Shown: one piece after another, positions 34,578 to 42,413 of the stretch
Position numbering within the stretch: position 1 is the first letter of the stretch
Layout of the letters: each line of letters opens with the position of its first letter
Assembly: GCA_019112735.1 (NCBI GenBank)
Contig: DXIS01000023.1
Span: 1-44,201 of the forward strand
DNA length: 44,201 nucleotides
Direction of reading: 5' to 3'
DNA from: Candidatus Mediterraneibacter guildfordensis
Lineage (GTDB): Bacteria; Bacillota; Clostridia; Lachnospirales; Lachnospiraceae
The notes under the pieces: model-generated
Told to the model about the DNA's origin: nothing
The model's input: the letters and a program-made list of their open reading frames with translations, nothing else
Database searches by the model: none
Program-made: the position numbers and the translations under genes

Positions 34578-35564
34578 ATGAGAAAATATGCGGCAGGCCG
34601 GACGGCCAGGTCAGCGGCGGTATTTGTGCTGATGCTTCTTTTATTTCCATATATCGTATCTGTGTTTGTAAACGGGGCGGGGGCGGATGAAAAACCGTTC
34701 CATGTCCGGGTCCGGACGGAGGGCGGCGGGGATGAGACCGTGGCCGAAATGGCATGGCCGGAGTATCTGGCCGGGATCCTGGCGCTGGAAATGCCGGAGG
34801 GCTGTGAGCCTGAAACGGCGAAAGCGCTCGCCGTCCTGATCCGGACCCGCCTGTACCGGGATGCAGGATCAGAGGAGAACGGGTCAGTAAATGAGCGTTT
34901 CCTTACGGAGGAAGAACTGGCAAAGCGCCGGGGCGTGGAAGAAGCCCGGGAGATATTTGAAACATATGTACAGGCTGTGGATGCAACCGACGATACGGTG
35001 CTCATGTATCAGGACAGCTATGCGTGGACGCCTTATTTTCAGTCCGGGAGCGGGAAGACGAGGGACGCCGGGGAAGTGCTTGGAACGGATGCGTATCCTT
35101 ACCTTGCGGTCCGCGAATGCCCGGCGGATGCAGAAGAAGCAGAAACGCAGGAGTTTAGTTTCAGCTGCGGAGAGATCCAGGAACTGTGCCGGGATTTCCT
35201 CGTGGCGGAAGAAAGCGGGGAGACGGCGGAAGAAGGTTATTCAGCGACGGATTTTGAGATCCTTACCAGGGACTCGGCGGAATATGTGCATGAGATGCGG
35301 ATCGGGAATACGGTCTGCACCGGCGATCAGTTCCGGGATGCACTGTCCCTTCCTTCGGCTGCATTTGCCATAACGGCGGATCCTGATGACAGCCGTTCCG
35401 TCCGGATCACAACGACCGGGAAGGGACACGGGCTCGGGATGAGCATCCGGACGGCGGAGCGGATGGCGGAAGAGGGGAAAACATACGAAGAGATCCTGGG
35501 CTATTTCTTCGAGGGGACAGAACTTCGGAAAGACATGCCTGAGAACGAAATATTCTGCTACTGA
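34578..35564 (+). CDS. spoIID: SpoIID/LytB-domain protein (stage II sporulation protein D)
   Basis: At 328 residues. An N-terminal membrane anchor (about 12-34) is followed by a SpoIID domain with the catalytic Glu in ILALEMPEGCEPETAKALAVLIRTR, the strand YFQSGSGKTRDAGEVLG, and the C-terminal GKGHGLGMS block. SpoIID is a lytic transglycosylase that degrades peptidoglycan during forespore engulfment. The next gene is a SpoIIQ-like LytM protein, a usual Clostridia pairing, so sporulation-specific (sigma-E) transcription is expected. I could not point to a firm sigma-E promoter. The RBS lies in the preceding terminator hairpin. Confidence 0.88.
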   Translation: MRKYAAGRTARSAAVFVLMLLLFPYIVSVFVNGAGADEKPFHVRVRTEGGGDETVAEMAWPEYLAGILALEMPEGCEPETAKALAVLIRTRLYRDAGSEENGSVNERFLTEEELAKRRGVEEAREIFETYVQAVDATDDTVLMYQDSYAWTPYFQSGSGKTRDAGEVLGTDAYPYLAVRECPADAEEAETQEFSFSCGEIQELCRDFLVAEESGETAEEGYSATDFEILTRDSAEYVHEMRIGNTVCTGDQFRDALSLPSAAFAITADPDDSRSVRITTTGKGHGLGMSIRTAERMAEEGKTYEEILGYFFEGTELRKDMPENEIFCY

Positions 35565-35628
35565 AATTTAGCAATATAAGGAATAACAAGTCATCTTTCT
35601 GGCAAAAATACTGTCAGAGGTGATGACA

Positions 35629-36426
35629 ATGAATAACAATGAAAAACCGGCCTTTCTGAGAGGAAAAGGCGCCGCTGTCAGCCTTGTGATCTGCTTTGCC
35701 GCTGTGATCGTCCTGGTGGGGGCGTATACATTCAGCAATTACAGGAACGACATGGAAGGGCAGGCCGCAAAGGCTGAGGAACAGGCGGAAGAATTAACAG
35801 AAGAGATCAGCGAGTGGGAGATGGCGGCGGAGGATCCCGCAGAAGAAGCGGCCGCAGATGAGATCGTCCTGCCGGAGACAGAAAGTACACAGACAGCGGA
35901 TGAGGACGCTGCTGACGGCATGGGTGTAGACGGAGATACAGGGGAAAACGGTGACATATCCGGGGACGGAACGACGGCTCCGGAGGATGCATCCGGGACG
36001 TCGGAAGTCTGGTTTACCGAGGACAGCACCCTTGCCTGGCCGGCCAGCGGCCCGGTAGTCATGAGCTACAGCATGGATCAGACCATTTTCTTCCAGACAC
36101 TGGAACAGTACCAGTACAATCCTGCCATGATGGTAAGCGGGGAAGTGGGCGAGATCATCGGTGCGTCGGCGCCGGGCATCGTGACGGAGATTGAAGAGCT
36201 GGCAGAGACCGGGACGACGGTCACACTTGATATGGGGAACGGATATACCGCCGTCTACGGCCAGCTTACAGACGTGCCCCTGGCTGTCGGCGACTATGTC
36301 AATACCGGTGAGACGGTCGGAACCCTGGCCGAGCCGACAAAGTACTTCAGCATCGAAGGCCCGAACCTGTATTTTGAAGTGACGAAGGACGGGGAACCTG
36401 TAGATCCATTAAATTATATGGAATAG
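35629..36426 (+). CDS. spoIIQ: SpoIIQ-like LytM-domain protein with zinc ligands lost
   Basis: At 265 residues from ATG 35629, which is 8 bases behind AGAGG. One membrane helix (about 14-33), a long Glu/Asp/Ala-rich linker (40-125), and a LytM/M23 domain (about 137-262). The usual zinc ligands are replaced: the HPGxD position reads NPAMM (Asn164), and the HxHFE position reads NLYFE (Asn246, Tyr248). It cannot be an active endopeptidase. In sporulation SpoIIQ links the forespore membrane to SpoIIIAH in the mother cell; B. subtilis SpoIIQ is also inactive, so a structural role fits. Confidence 0.85.
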   Translation: MNNNEKPAFLRGKGAAVSLVICFAAVIVLVGAYTFSNYRNDMEGQAAKAEEQAEELTEEISEWEMAAEDPAEEAAADEIVLPETESTQTADEDAADGMGVDGDTGENGDISGDGTTAPEDASGTSEVWFTEDSTLAWPASGPVVMSYSMDQTIFFQTLEQYQYNPAMMVSGEVGEIIGASAPGIVTEIEELAETGTTVTLDMGNGYTAVYGQLTDVPLAVGDYVNTGETVGTLAEPTKYFSIEGPNLYFEVTKDGEPVDPLNYME

Positions 36427-36442
36427 GCGGAACGCCCGGAGA

Positions 36443-36497
36443 AAAGAGCAGACAGTGGAACAGACGGGGAGACCTGTGTTCGCTGCCTGCTCTTTTT
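36443..36497 (+). terminator. terminator of the spoIID-spoIIQ operon
   Basis: AAAGAGCAG and CTGCTCTTT pair around an inner weaker stem and end in TTTTT. Confidence 0.75.
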
Positions 36498-36506
36498 ATA
36501 GGATCG

Positions 36507-36644
36507 CACGGAATGAAAACACAAAATCTCACGGGTTGAAAACTATAAATTTCACGGAATGAGATTGTGAAATTACACGGAATGAAAATACAGAATCTCA
36601 CGGAATGGAATTGCAAAATCTCACGGAATGGGGTAAAATACAGA
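36507..36644 (+). repeat. six tandem 23-bp repeats (core CACGGAATG)
   Basis: Units start at 36507, 36530, 36553, 36576, 36599 and 36622, exactly 23 bases apart. Each begins CACGGAATG (CACGGGTTG in unit 2), followed by a more variable A-rich 14 bases. There are no spacers, so this is not CRISPR. The array ends at the ribosome binding site of the ATPase gene, and its last two units contain the promoter. Within unit 3, ATTTCAC and GTGAAAT form an inverted repeat. Two further CACGGAAT cores occur at 43,992 and 44,031. Confidence 0.92.
36611..36639 (+). promoter_or_regulatory. promoter inside the 23-bp repeat array
   Basis: TTGCAA, 17 bases, TAAAAT, formed by repeat units 5 and 6. The spacer contains the CACGGAATG core, so a protein binding the repeats would meet the polymerase here. 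Confidence 0.6.
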
Positions 36645-36660
36645 CAGGAGGGAAGTGGAA

Positions 36661-37937
36661 TGGACAAAAAGAATTACAGGCCGAGAGTGATCGACAGGAA
36701 GATAGAGGAACATTTAAATATTTTCGGCGCTCTTTGTATCGAAGGGCCAAAATGGTGCGGGAAAACATGGACGTCATCGTATCACAGTAACAGCGAGATT
36801 TATCTTGGTGATCCGGCGGGGAATTTTCAGAACAGAAGGCTTGCACAGCTGAGTCCGGACCTTGTGCTTCAGGGGGATGCGCCCCGGCTGATCGATGAGT
36901 GGCAGGAAGTTCCGCCGTTGTGGGATGCGGTCCGTTTCCGGGTTGATCAGACCAGCGAAAAAGGACGTTTTATCCTGACCGGGTCATCCACTCCGAACCA
37001 TAAAGGGATCCTGCACAGCGGCGCCGGGCGGATCGCGCGGCTGAGGATGCGTCCGATGTCTCTTTTTGAATCCGGGGATTCCTCCGGAGCGGTCTCGCTG
37101 CAGGAACTGTGCGAAGGGAAGCTGGAACCTGCGATGACAGGGGAAGTCAGGCTGACGGATCTGATCTGTTATATTCTGCGGGGCGGATGGCCGGCAAGCC
37201 TCGGCCTCCCGGCGCAGGATGCGGCTCTGCTGCCGATGCAGTATCTTGATGCCATTGTGGATGATGATGTATACAGGATCGACGGGGTAAAACGCGATAC
37301 CATAAAGATCCGTCTCCTGCTCCGCTCACTGGCCCGTAATGAGAGCACGACGGTGACAAACCGGTCACTTAAAAATGATGTAAAAGAAAAAGATGATGAA
37401 GATATCGACGTGGATACGATCGCTTCGTATCTGGATATCTTCTCCCGGCTGTTCCTTATTGAAAATCAGCCGCCTTTTTCGACAAAGATCCGGTCATCGG
37501 TGCGGGTGAAACAGGCGGAGAAGAGACATTTTGCAGATCCGTCTCTCGCGGCGGCGCTTCTCGGGGCGACAGAGGAAAAACTGCTGGGGGATCTGAATAC
37601 GCTTGGGTTTTTATTTGAGGCATTGTGTGAGCGGGATCTGCGCATCTATGCAGACGCTTTCGGAGCGCAGCTTTTCCATTATCAGGATTATCAGAACCGT
37701 GAGATCGACGCCGTGATACAGCTTCCGGGCGGAGACTGGTGTGCTTTTGAGATTAAACTGGGGGCAAACCAGATCGACGAGGCAGCGGCGTCGCTGGTAA
37801 AACTGAAGAATGACATTGAACGCGAACCGGGCGGCATCCCGCCGAAGATCCTGTGTGTGATCTGCGGGATGAGCAGTGCGGCGTACCGGCGTGAGGACGG
37901 TGTGTATGTTGTTCCGGTCACGGCGCTTCGCGAGTAA
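36661..37937 (+). CDS. ATPase with DUF4143 domain
   Basis: At 425 residues from ATG 36661 behind AGGAGGGAAG. The N-terminal AAA_14-type P-loop domain has Walker A GPKWCGKTW (about 29-37), Walker B-like PRLIDEWQEVP and sensor-like FILTGSS. The C-terminal DUF4143 domain ends in REIDAVIQ...AFEIKLG, an Asp...ExK arrangement like PD-(D/E)XK nucleases. The family is very common in gut anaerobes, but its cellular role is not established. The 23-bp repeats overlapping its promoter suggest self-control or a DNA target, which is inference. Confidence 0.85.
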
Positions 37938-37952
37938 AGAGAGGTGCTGAAA

Positions 37953-38216
37953 ATGAACTATACGTATATCGTCCGGTGCAGCGATGGTTCGCTCTATACC
38001 GGCTGGACCAATGACCTGGAGAAGCGGATCAAAGCCCACAATGAAGGAAAGGGCGCCAAATATACGAAGTCCCGGCGGCCGGTGGAACTGGTCTATTATG
38101 AGGCGTTTGAGAAAAAGGAAGAGGCCATGAGCCGGGAGTGGGCGATCAAACAGATGAGCCGGGAAGAAAAAAAGGGACTGCTTAAAGCAGCCCCAGTCCC
38201 TTTGCCACGATCATGA
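37953..38216 (+). CDS. GIY-YIG nuclease-domain protein
   Basis: At 87 residues from ATG 37953 (GAGAGG 8 bases upstream). YTYIVRCSDGSLYTGWTND carries the GIY and YIG equivalents, LEKRIKAHN supplies the catalytic Arg, and SREWAIKQM supplies the Glu. These one-domain UPF0213-type proteins probably cut branched or damaged DNA. The gene starts 15 bases after the ATPase stop and is likely co-transcribed. Its last 35 bases overlap the end of the convergent gene at 38,182. Confidence 0.87.
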   Translation: MNYTYIVRCSDGSLYTGWTNDLEKRIKAHNEGKGAKYTKSRRPVELVYYEAFEKKEEAMSREWAIKQMSREEKKGLLKAAPVPLPRS

Positions 38217-39276
38217 TAAAGTCCTGGACATTGGTGACGATGGTCGTCGCCGCCAGGCTTCCCCGGTCGAGCAGTTTATTTACAACGAATTCATCCGCGT
38301 CAACGGTGTAGAGGAATACCGGTCTCACGGTCCCGTCCTCCAGCACGCGGTAGGACGGCGTCATATTGCCGGTCGCGATGGTGTGCAGCATGGTCGCCAG
38401 GCAGATGACGGTGGTGGATTTCTTCACCATTTCGCGCATGGCCGTCTGGCCTTCGTAGGCGTTGCCGATGACTTCCGGCAGCGGGCCGTCGTCACGGATG
38501 GACCCGGTGAGGACGAAGGGCACGTCGTTTTTAACACAGCTGTACATAATGCCGTTGTCGATATTATAGTCGTCGACAAACTGAGCGATGGATCCGCTGC
38601 GGCGGACGCGGTTGATCACATCCAGATGGTTGTAGTGGCCGTTCGGCTGTGATTTCTGCGTATAGATATCCTGGCCGAGGGCCGTGTGGAACATGGATCC
38701 CTCAAGGTCGTGGGTCGCCAGCGCGTTGCCGGCCATGAGGCCGTCTACGTAACCGTTCTCCACCATGACCTGCATGGCGCGTCTTGCATCTGCGTCGAAA
38801 GAAAACGCCGGTCCCATCACCCACAGGATATTGCCGTGTTCCTTCTCGTATTTCAGGAGCTCGAAGAGCCGGTCGTAATCACGGGCGAATGAAGTCTCGC
38901 GGCTCCGTCCCTGACGGAAGACGAACTGGTCGCCTTCTTCCTCTTCTGGGTCTTCGAATCCCGTCGCATGAAGATAGATGCCTTCTTCCGCATTCTCAGA
39001 ACGGCCGAGGATAACCTTGTCGCCGATTTCCAGATTGCGGTTTTCCACCACTTTCAGTTCACCGTCTTCCCCGATCACGACGCTGGAATCCATGCGGCTC
39101 TCTTTTGCAAGCCGCCATTCTCCGTCGATCTTAAAATATTCCGGATACATGGACGTACTGTGGTAATTTTCAGGCGCCACGCCTTTGATCGTTACGGCTT
39201 CCCACTTTACGTCCGGGGCTTTTGCAAAGCGCTCCTCTGTGAAATCAGGTTCTCTGTACTTCGGTAAATTAAACAT
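38182..39276 (-). CDS. TIGR00300/LOR-SDH-type protein, ornithine cyclodeaminase-like
   Basis: The 364 residues match the family with LOR/SDH-type domains. A short N-terminal part is followed by a nucleotide-binding C-terminal part with GLMAGNALATHDLEGSMF, the NHLDVINRVRRSGSIA block and VPFVLTGSIRDDGPLPEV. The archaeal relative MMP1218 is an ornithine cyclodeaminase (ornithine to proline plus ammonia), and the same domain is fused to arginine dihydrolase in cyanobacteria. The substrate here is inferred. The neighbours (two amidohydrolases and a YfcC carrier) fit amino-acid use. AAAGGAG precedes the start. Confidence 0.7.
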   Translation of the reverse strand: MFNLPKYREPDFTEERFAKAPDVKWEAVTIKGVAPENYHSTSMYPEYFKIDGEWRLAKESRMDSSVVIGEDGELKVVENRNLEIGDKVILGRSENAEEGIYLHATGFEDPEEEEGDQFVFRQGRSRETSFARDYDRLFELLKYEKEHGNILWVMGPAFSFDADARRAMQVMVENGYVDGLMAGNALATHDLEGSMFHTALGQDIYTQKSQPNGHYNHLDVINRVRRSGSIAQFVDDYNIDNGIMYSCVKNDVPFVLTGSIRDDGPLPEVIGNAYEGQTAMREMVKKSTTVICLATMLHTIATGNMTPSYRVLEDGTVRPVFLYTVDADEFVVNKLLDRGSLAATTIVTNVQDFIMIVAKGLGLL

Positions 39277-39297
39277 TTGTATGCTCCTTTTTTTCTG

Positions 39298-40929
39298 TTA
39301 TTTTTTATCATTTCTGTAAATGAGTTCCCCGTCAATGTAAGTTTCTTCCACCCGGATCTTATCGATGTTTTCCGGCGCTGTCGTGAGCAGATCTTCGCTC
39401 AGTACGGCAAAGTCCGCATGATATCCGGGGATAAGCATCCCGATATCCCTGAACCCGGCCGCTTCGGCCGCGCCGCGTGTGTACAGGATGACGGCGGTTT
39501 CGATATCAATGGCCTGGTCTTTGCCGCAGTCCGTCCCGTCTGCGGCGGTCCTTGTCACAGCGAACTTCAGTCCCGGGAAGGGATCTGACGGATCCGACCA
39601 GAAGGTGGCCGGCGCGTCTGTTGAGAATCCGGTCAGCACGCCTTTTTCAAGTATCCGTCTGTAAGGATAGCATGTCCGGATCCGTTCCGGTCCCAGATTC
39701 TTCAGATAGCTGCGGCTCTCTGCATAGGGGAAAATGGGCTGGGAGATGAAAGATATCCCGTGCGCTGCGGCTTTTTCAATGCTTTCATCGGACGGTTCCG
39801 TGACATGTTCGATGCGGACATAGGGGATCCCGTCCGCTGTCCAGGGCTCTTCGCGGCAGGCCCGCTCCGTCATCCGCGCGATGGCCCGGCCGCCCATGGC
39901 GTGCATGGAGAGCTGGCAGTGGTGCTCTTTGCAGAAACGGATCGCTGACTCCATCAGGCCGTCGCTGCACACAGATATTCCGTATTCGTCATCCGTACCA
40001 AGGTAGGGGCGGTCCATCCAGGCGGTCCGCCCGGAGATGCTCCCGTCGCCGATCAGCTTCAGCCCTGCGGCGAAGAGCCGTCTGCTGCGGTCGAACCGCT
40101 CTTCCGGGATATGGAAATCTTTATGCTTCTCCAGGAATTCCCACATATAATAAACGCCTGTGCGCTGGCGGAAGCCCTGTGCTGCTGCCGCCTCATAGAC
40201 GGGGAAGTTGTCGCTGTCATCCAGATTGCCCATATCGCAGATCGTCGTAATGCCCTGGGAACTTAAGTGTTCTCCCAGTTCCAGCAGATTAGCGGTCTGC
40301 TGTGCCAGATCGCCCTCTGGCATAAACGGGGACATCAGGCTGCTGGCGCTTTCCCTGAGTACGCCGGTCGGTTCGCCGTTCTCATCCCGCTCGATCTCTC
40401 CGCCCGGCGGATCTGGCGTGTTCCGGTCGATGCCGGCCAGTCTGAGCGCCGCGCTGTTGACGCAGCGGATGTGGGCGCAGGTCCGCATGACAGATACCGG
40501 CGCATCGCTGCAGCCCCGGTCCAGGTCGTAACGGTTCGGCGAGCGCTTTTCCAGCAGGCTCTGCTCATCGTAGCCCCATCCCAGTATCCACTGGCCCGGT
40601 TTCTGGACCGCCCGCTGCCTTTTTACAGCCTGTACCAGTTCTTCGATGGAATGGATCTCCGGCGGCATGACGGTGATCTGTTTCCGGCAGTCCGCCAGCA
40701 TGACCGGATGCATATGTGCGTCCACAAAGCCGGGAATCACGCGCCGTCCCCGCAGATCTGTGAATTCATCTTGTGATACCAACTGACGGTATACTTCCGG
40801 CATCTCGTTTTCCCGGCCGATCCAGGCAATCCGCCCGTCTTCAACGGCCATGCAGTCGGCATACGGATGCAGCCGGTCGGATGTGAAGATCTTTCCGTTT
40901 ATAAAAATCATTTTTCCAGTCTGTTTCAT
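39298..40929 (-). CDS. amidohydrolase family protein (YtcJ type)
   Basis: At 543 residues from ATG 40929 (AAGGAG 11 bases upstream; a farther ATG at 40974 has no RBS). It is a TIM-barrel metal-dependent hydrolase of the YtcJ/COG1574 group: VIPGFVDAHMHPV carries the first metal His pair, followed by HCQLSMHAMGGRA and a late FSTDAP metal Asp. These enzymes cleave amides, N-acyl groups or related bonds; the substrate is unknown. It lies 21 bases upstream (in its direction) of the ornithine cyclodeaminase-like gene but is transcribed before it, so the two form a leftward operon. No signal peptide. Confidence 0.85.
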   Translation of the reverse strand: MKQTGKMIFINGKIFTSDRLHPYADCMAVEDGRIAWIGRENEMPEVYRQLVSQDEFTDLRGRRVIPGFVDAHMHPVMLADCRKQITVMPPEIHSIEELVQAVKRQRAVQKPGQWILGWGYDEQSLLEKRSPNRYDLDRGCSDAPVSVMRTCAHIRCVNSAALRLAGIDRNTPDPPGGEIERDENGEPTGVLRESASSLMSPFMPEGDLAQQTANLLELGEHLSSQGITTICDMGNLDDSDNFPVYEAAAAQGFRQRTGVYYMWEFLEKHKDFHIPEERFDRSRRLFAAGLKLIGDGSISGRTAWMDRPYLGTDDEYGISVCSDGLMESAIRFCKEHHCQLSMHAMGGRAIARMTERACREEPWTADGIPYVRIEHVTEPSDESIEKAAAHGISFISQPIFPYAESRSYLKNLGPERIRTCYPYRRILEKGVLTGFSTDAPATFWSDPSDPFPGLKFAVTRTAADGTDCGKDQAIDIETAVILYTRGAAEAAGFRDIGMLIPGYHADFAVLSEDLLTTAPENIDKIRVEETYIDGELIYRNDKK

Positions 40930-41012
40930 GATGTTCTGTACTCCTTCAGGAACTATGATAACAGAAACTGTCATATTTGTCAGAGAAATAATAAAAATAA
41001 TCTTGTAATCTC

Positions 41013-41041
41013 TTCTGAAAAATGGTACGATTAAGTATAAT
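41013..41041 (+). promoter_or_regulatory. promoter of the M20 amidohydrolase and YfcC operon
   Basis: TTCTGA, 17 bases, TATAAT. About 40 bases further a weak hairpin (TGAAAACC with GGTTTTTCA, near 41,086-41,110) could attenuate the transcript. Confidence 0.5.
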
Positions 41042-41157
41042 TATGCAGAAAGATGTTATATTTATGAATTAACAGCTCCGGAGCATGAAAACCGTTCCGG
41101 GGTTTTTCATTTCCCGGATGTCATGCAGCCGGGGAATCCAGAACAGGAGGAGACGAG

Positions 41158-42393
41158 ATGTCAGTATCTGCAGAAGAGATCAGGAAGAAAGCATATGAAA
41201 TAAAGGATCAGATCATTGCTGACCGGCGGACGCTCCATCAGATCCCGGAGATCGGCACGGATCTGCCGGAGACCTGCGCCTATATCGGACGAAGACTGGA
41301 CGAGATGGGGATCCCGTGGAAGAAATGCGGCGGACCGCTGCCGGAGCAGATGACCCGCGATTATATGGAAGCGGGGTTCCCGCGCATGGAGCGCGCAACG
41401 GGGATCACCGCCGTGATCGGACACGGAAGTCCCTGCATCTTGCTGCGGGCGGATATAGACGCGCTGCCGGTGAGAGAGGATAATGACCTGGAATACCGGT
41501 CTGTAAACGGGGCGGGGCACATGTGCGGCCATGACAGCCATGGGGCGATGCTCCTGGGCGCGGCGCGGATCCTGAAAGACATAGAAGTTGAACTGAAGGG
41601 AACAGTAAAGCTTCTGTTCCAGCCCGGCGAAGAGACCGGGGCGGGCGCCCGTCTGATGGTGGAAAACGGCGTGCTGGAGGATCCGCATGTGGACGCGGCC
41701 TTCGGACTGCATGTGCAGCCCACAGACCCGACCGGCCGGATCGGTTATGCAGTGGGGGTTAATTCCTCGTCTCTCGATACATTTATCCTGAAGATACACG
41801 GCCGGGGCGGACACAGCTCCCAGCCGCATCTGTGTACCGACCCGCTCATGATCATGAATCAGATCTATCAGGCGGTCAACCTGCTCGTGACGAGAGAGGC
41901 GGATCCCGCAGCCACGGTCGCGCTGACCTGCGGCGTGGCGAAGGGCGGGACAGCCGTCAACATCATCCCGGATGAGGCACAGCTCCACATCGGCCTGCGC
42001 ACGCAGGATGTGGCAGCTGCGGAACATCTGAAACAGCGGATCCCTGAGCTGATCGACCATTATGTAAAAGCGTGGAACGGGACATATGACCTTACAGTAT
42101 TCCATACGCCGTGCACCTATTCGGATGAGAAATTCTGCGCACAGGCGGTTCCTTATATCCGGGAGATCGCAGGAGAAGAAAGTGTCTTTCAGATCCCGCC
42201 CATGAGCGGAACAGAAGATTTTGGCTATATTACGGCGGAAGTTCCGGGCATGTTCGCGTTCATCGGCGCGGGGGAACCCGGGAATGCGCCGCTCCACAGC
42301 CCGCAGATGGTGCTGGACGAGGAAGTCCTGCCCGCCGGTTCTGCGGTCCATGCGTACACGGCGGCAGCCTGGCTTGAAAATTACAGAATATAA
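41158..42393 (+). CDS. M20-family amidohydrolase (N-acyl-amino-acid hydrolase type)
   Basis: At 411 residues behind CAGGAGGAG. Metal and catalytic segments of the M20D/HipO group are present: LHQIPEIG, the LRADIDALPV Asp, GHMCGHDSHGAMLLGAA, LLFQPGEETGAGA with the general-base Glu, and the C-terminal SGTEDFGY. Family members hydrolyse N-acetyl, benzoyl or indole-acetyl amino acids or N-carbobenzoxy-like amides in the cytoplasm. The carrier gene follows 20 bases later, so imported acyl-amino acids or dipeptide-like compounds are the likely substrate. Confidence 0.9.
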   Translation: MSVSAEEIRKKAYEIKDQIIADRRTLHQIPEIGTDLPETCAYIGRRLDEMGIPWKKCGGPLPEQMTRDYMEAGFPRMERATGITAVIGHGSPCILLRADIDALPVREDNDLEYRSVNGAGHMCGHDSHGAMLLGAARILKDIEVELKGTVKLLFQPGEETGAGARLMVENGVLEDPHVDAAFGLHVQPTDPTGRIGYAVGVNSSSLDTFILKIHGRGGHSSQPHLCTDPLMIMNQIYQAVNLLVTREADPAATVALTCGVAKGGTAVNIIPDEAQLHIGLRTQDVAAAEHLKQRIPELIDHYVKAWNGTYDLTVFHTPCTYSDEKFCAQAVPYIREIAGEESVFQIPPMSGTEDFGYITAEVPGMFAFIGAGEPGNAPLHSPQMVLDEEVLPAGSAVHAYTAAAWLENYRI

Positions 42394-42413
42394 AGAAAAG
42401 AGGTTTTACCAAT

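Noticed and set aside
36507-36644. CRISPR array
   Set aside because: The repeats are directly adjacent at 23 bp with no spacers and no cas genes.
41161-42351. 396-codon open frame opposite the M20 amidohydrolase
   Set aside because: Shadow frame with excess His, Arg and Cys; the plus-strand gene has all catalytic motifs.
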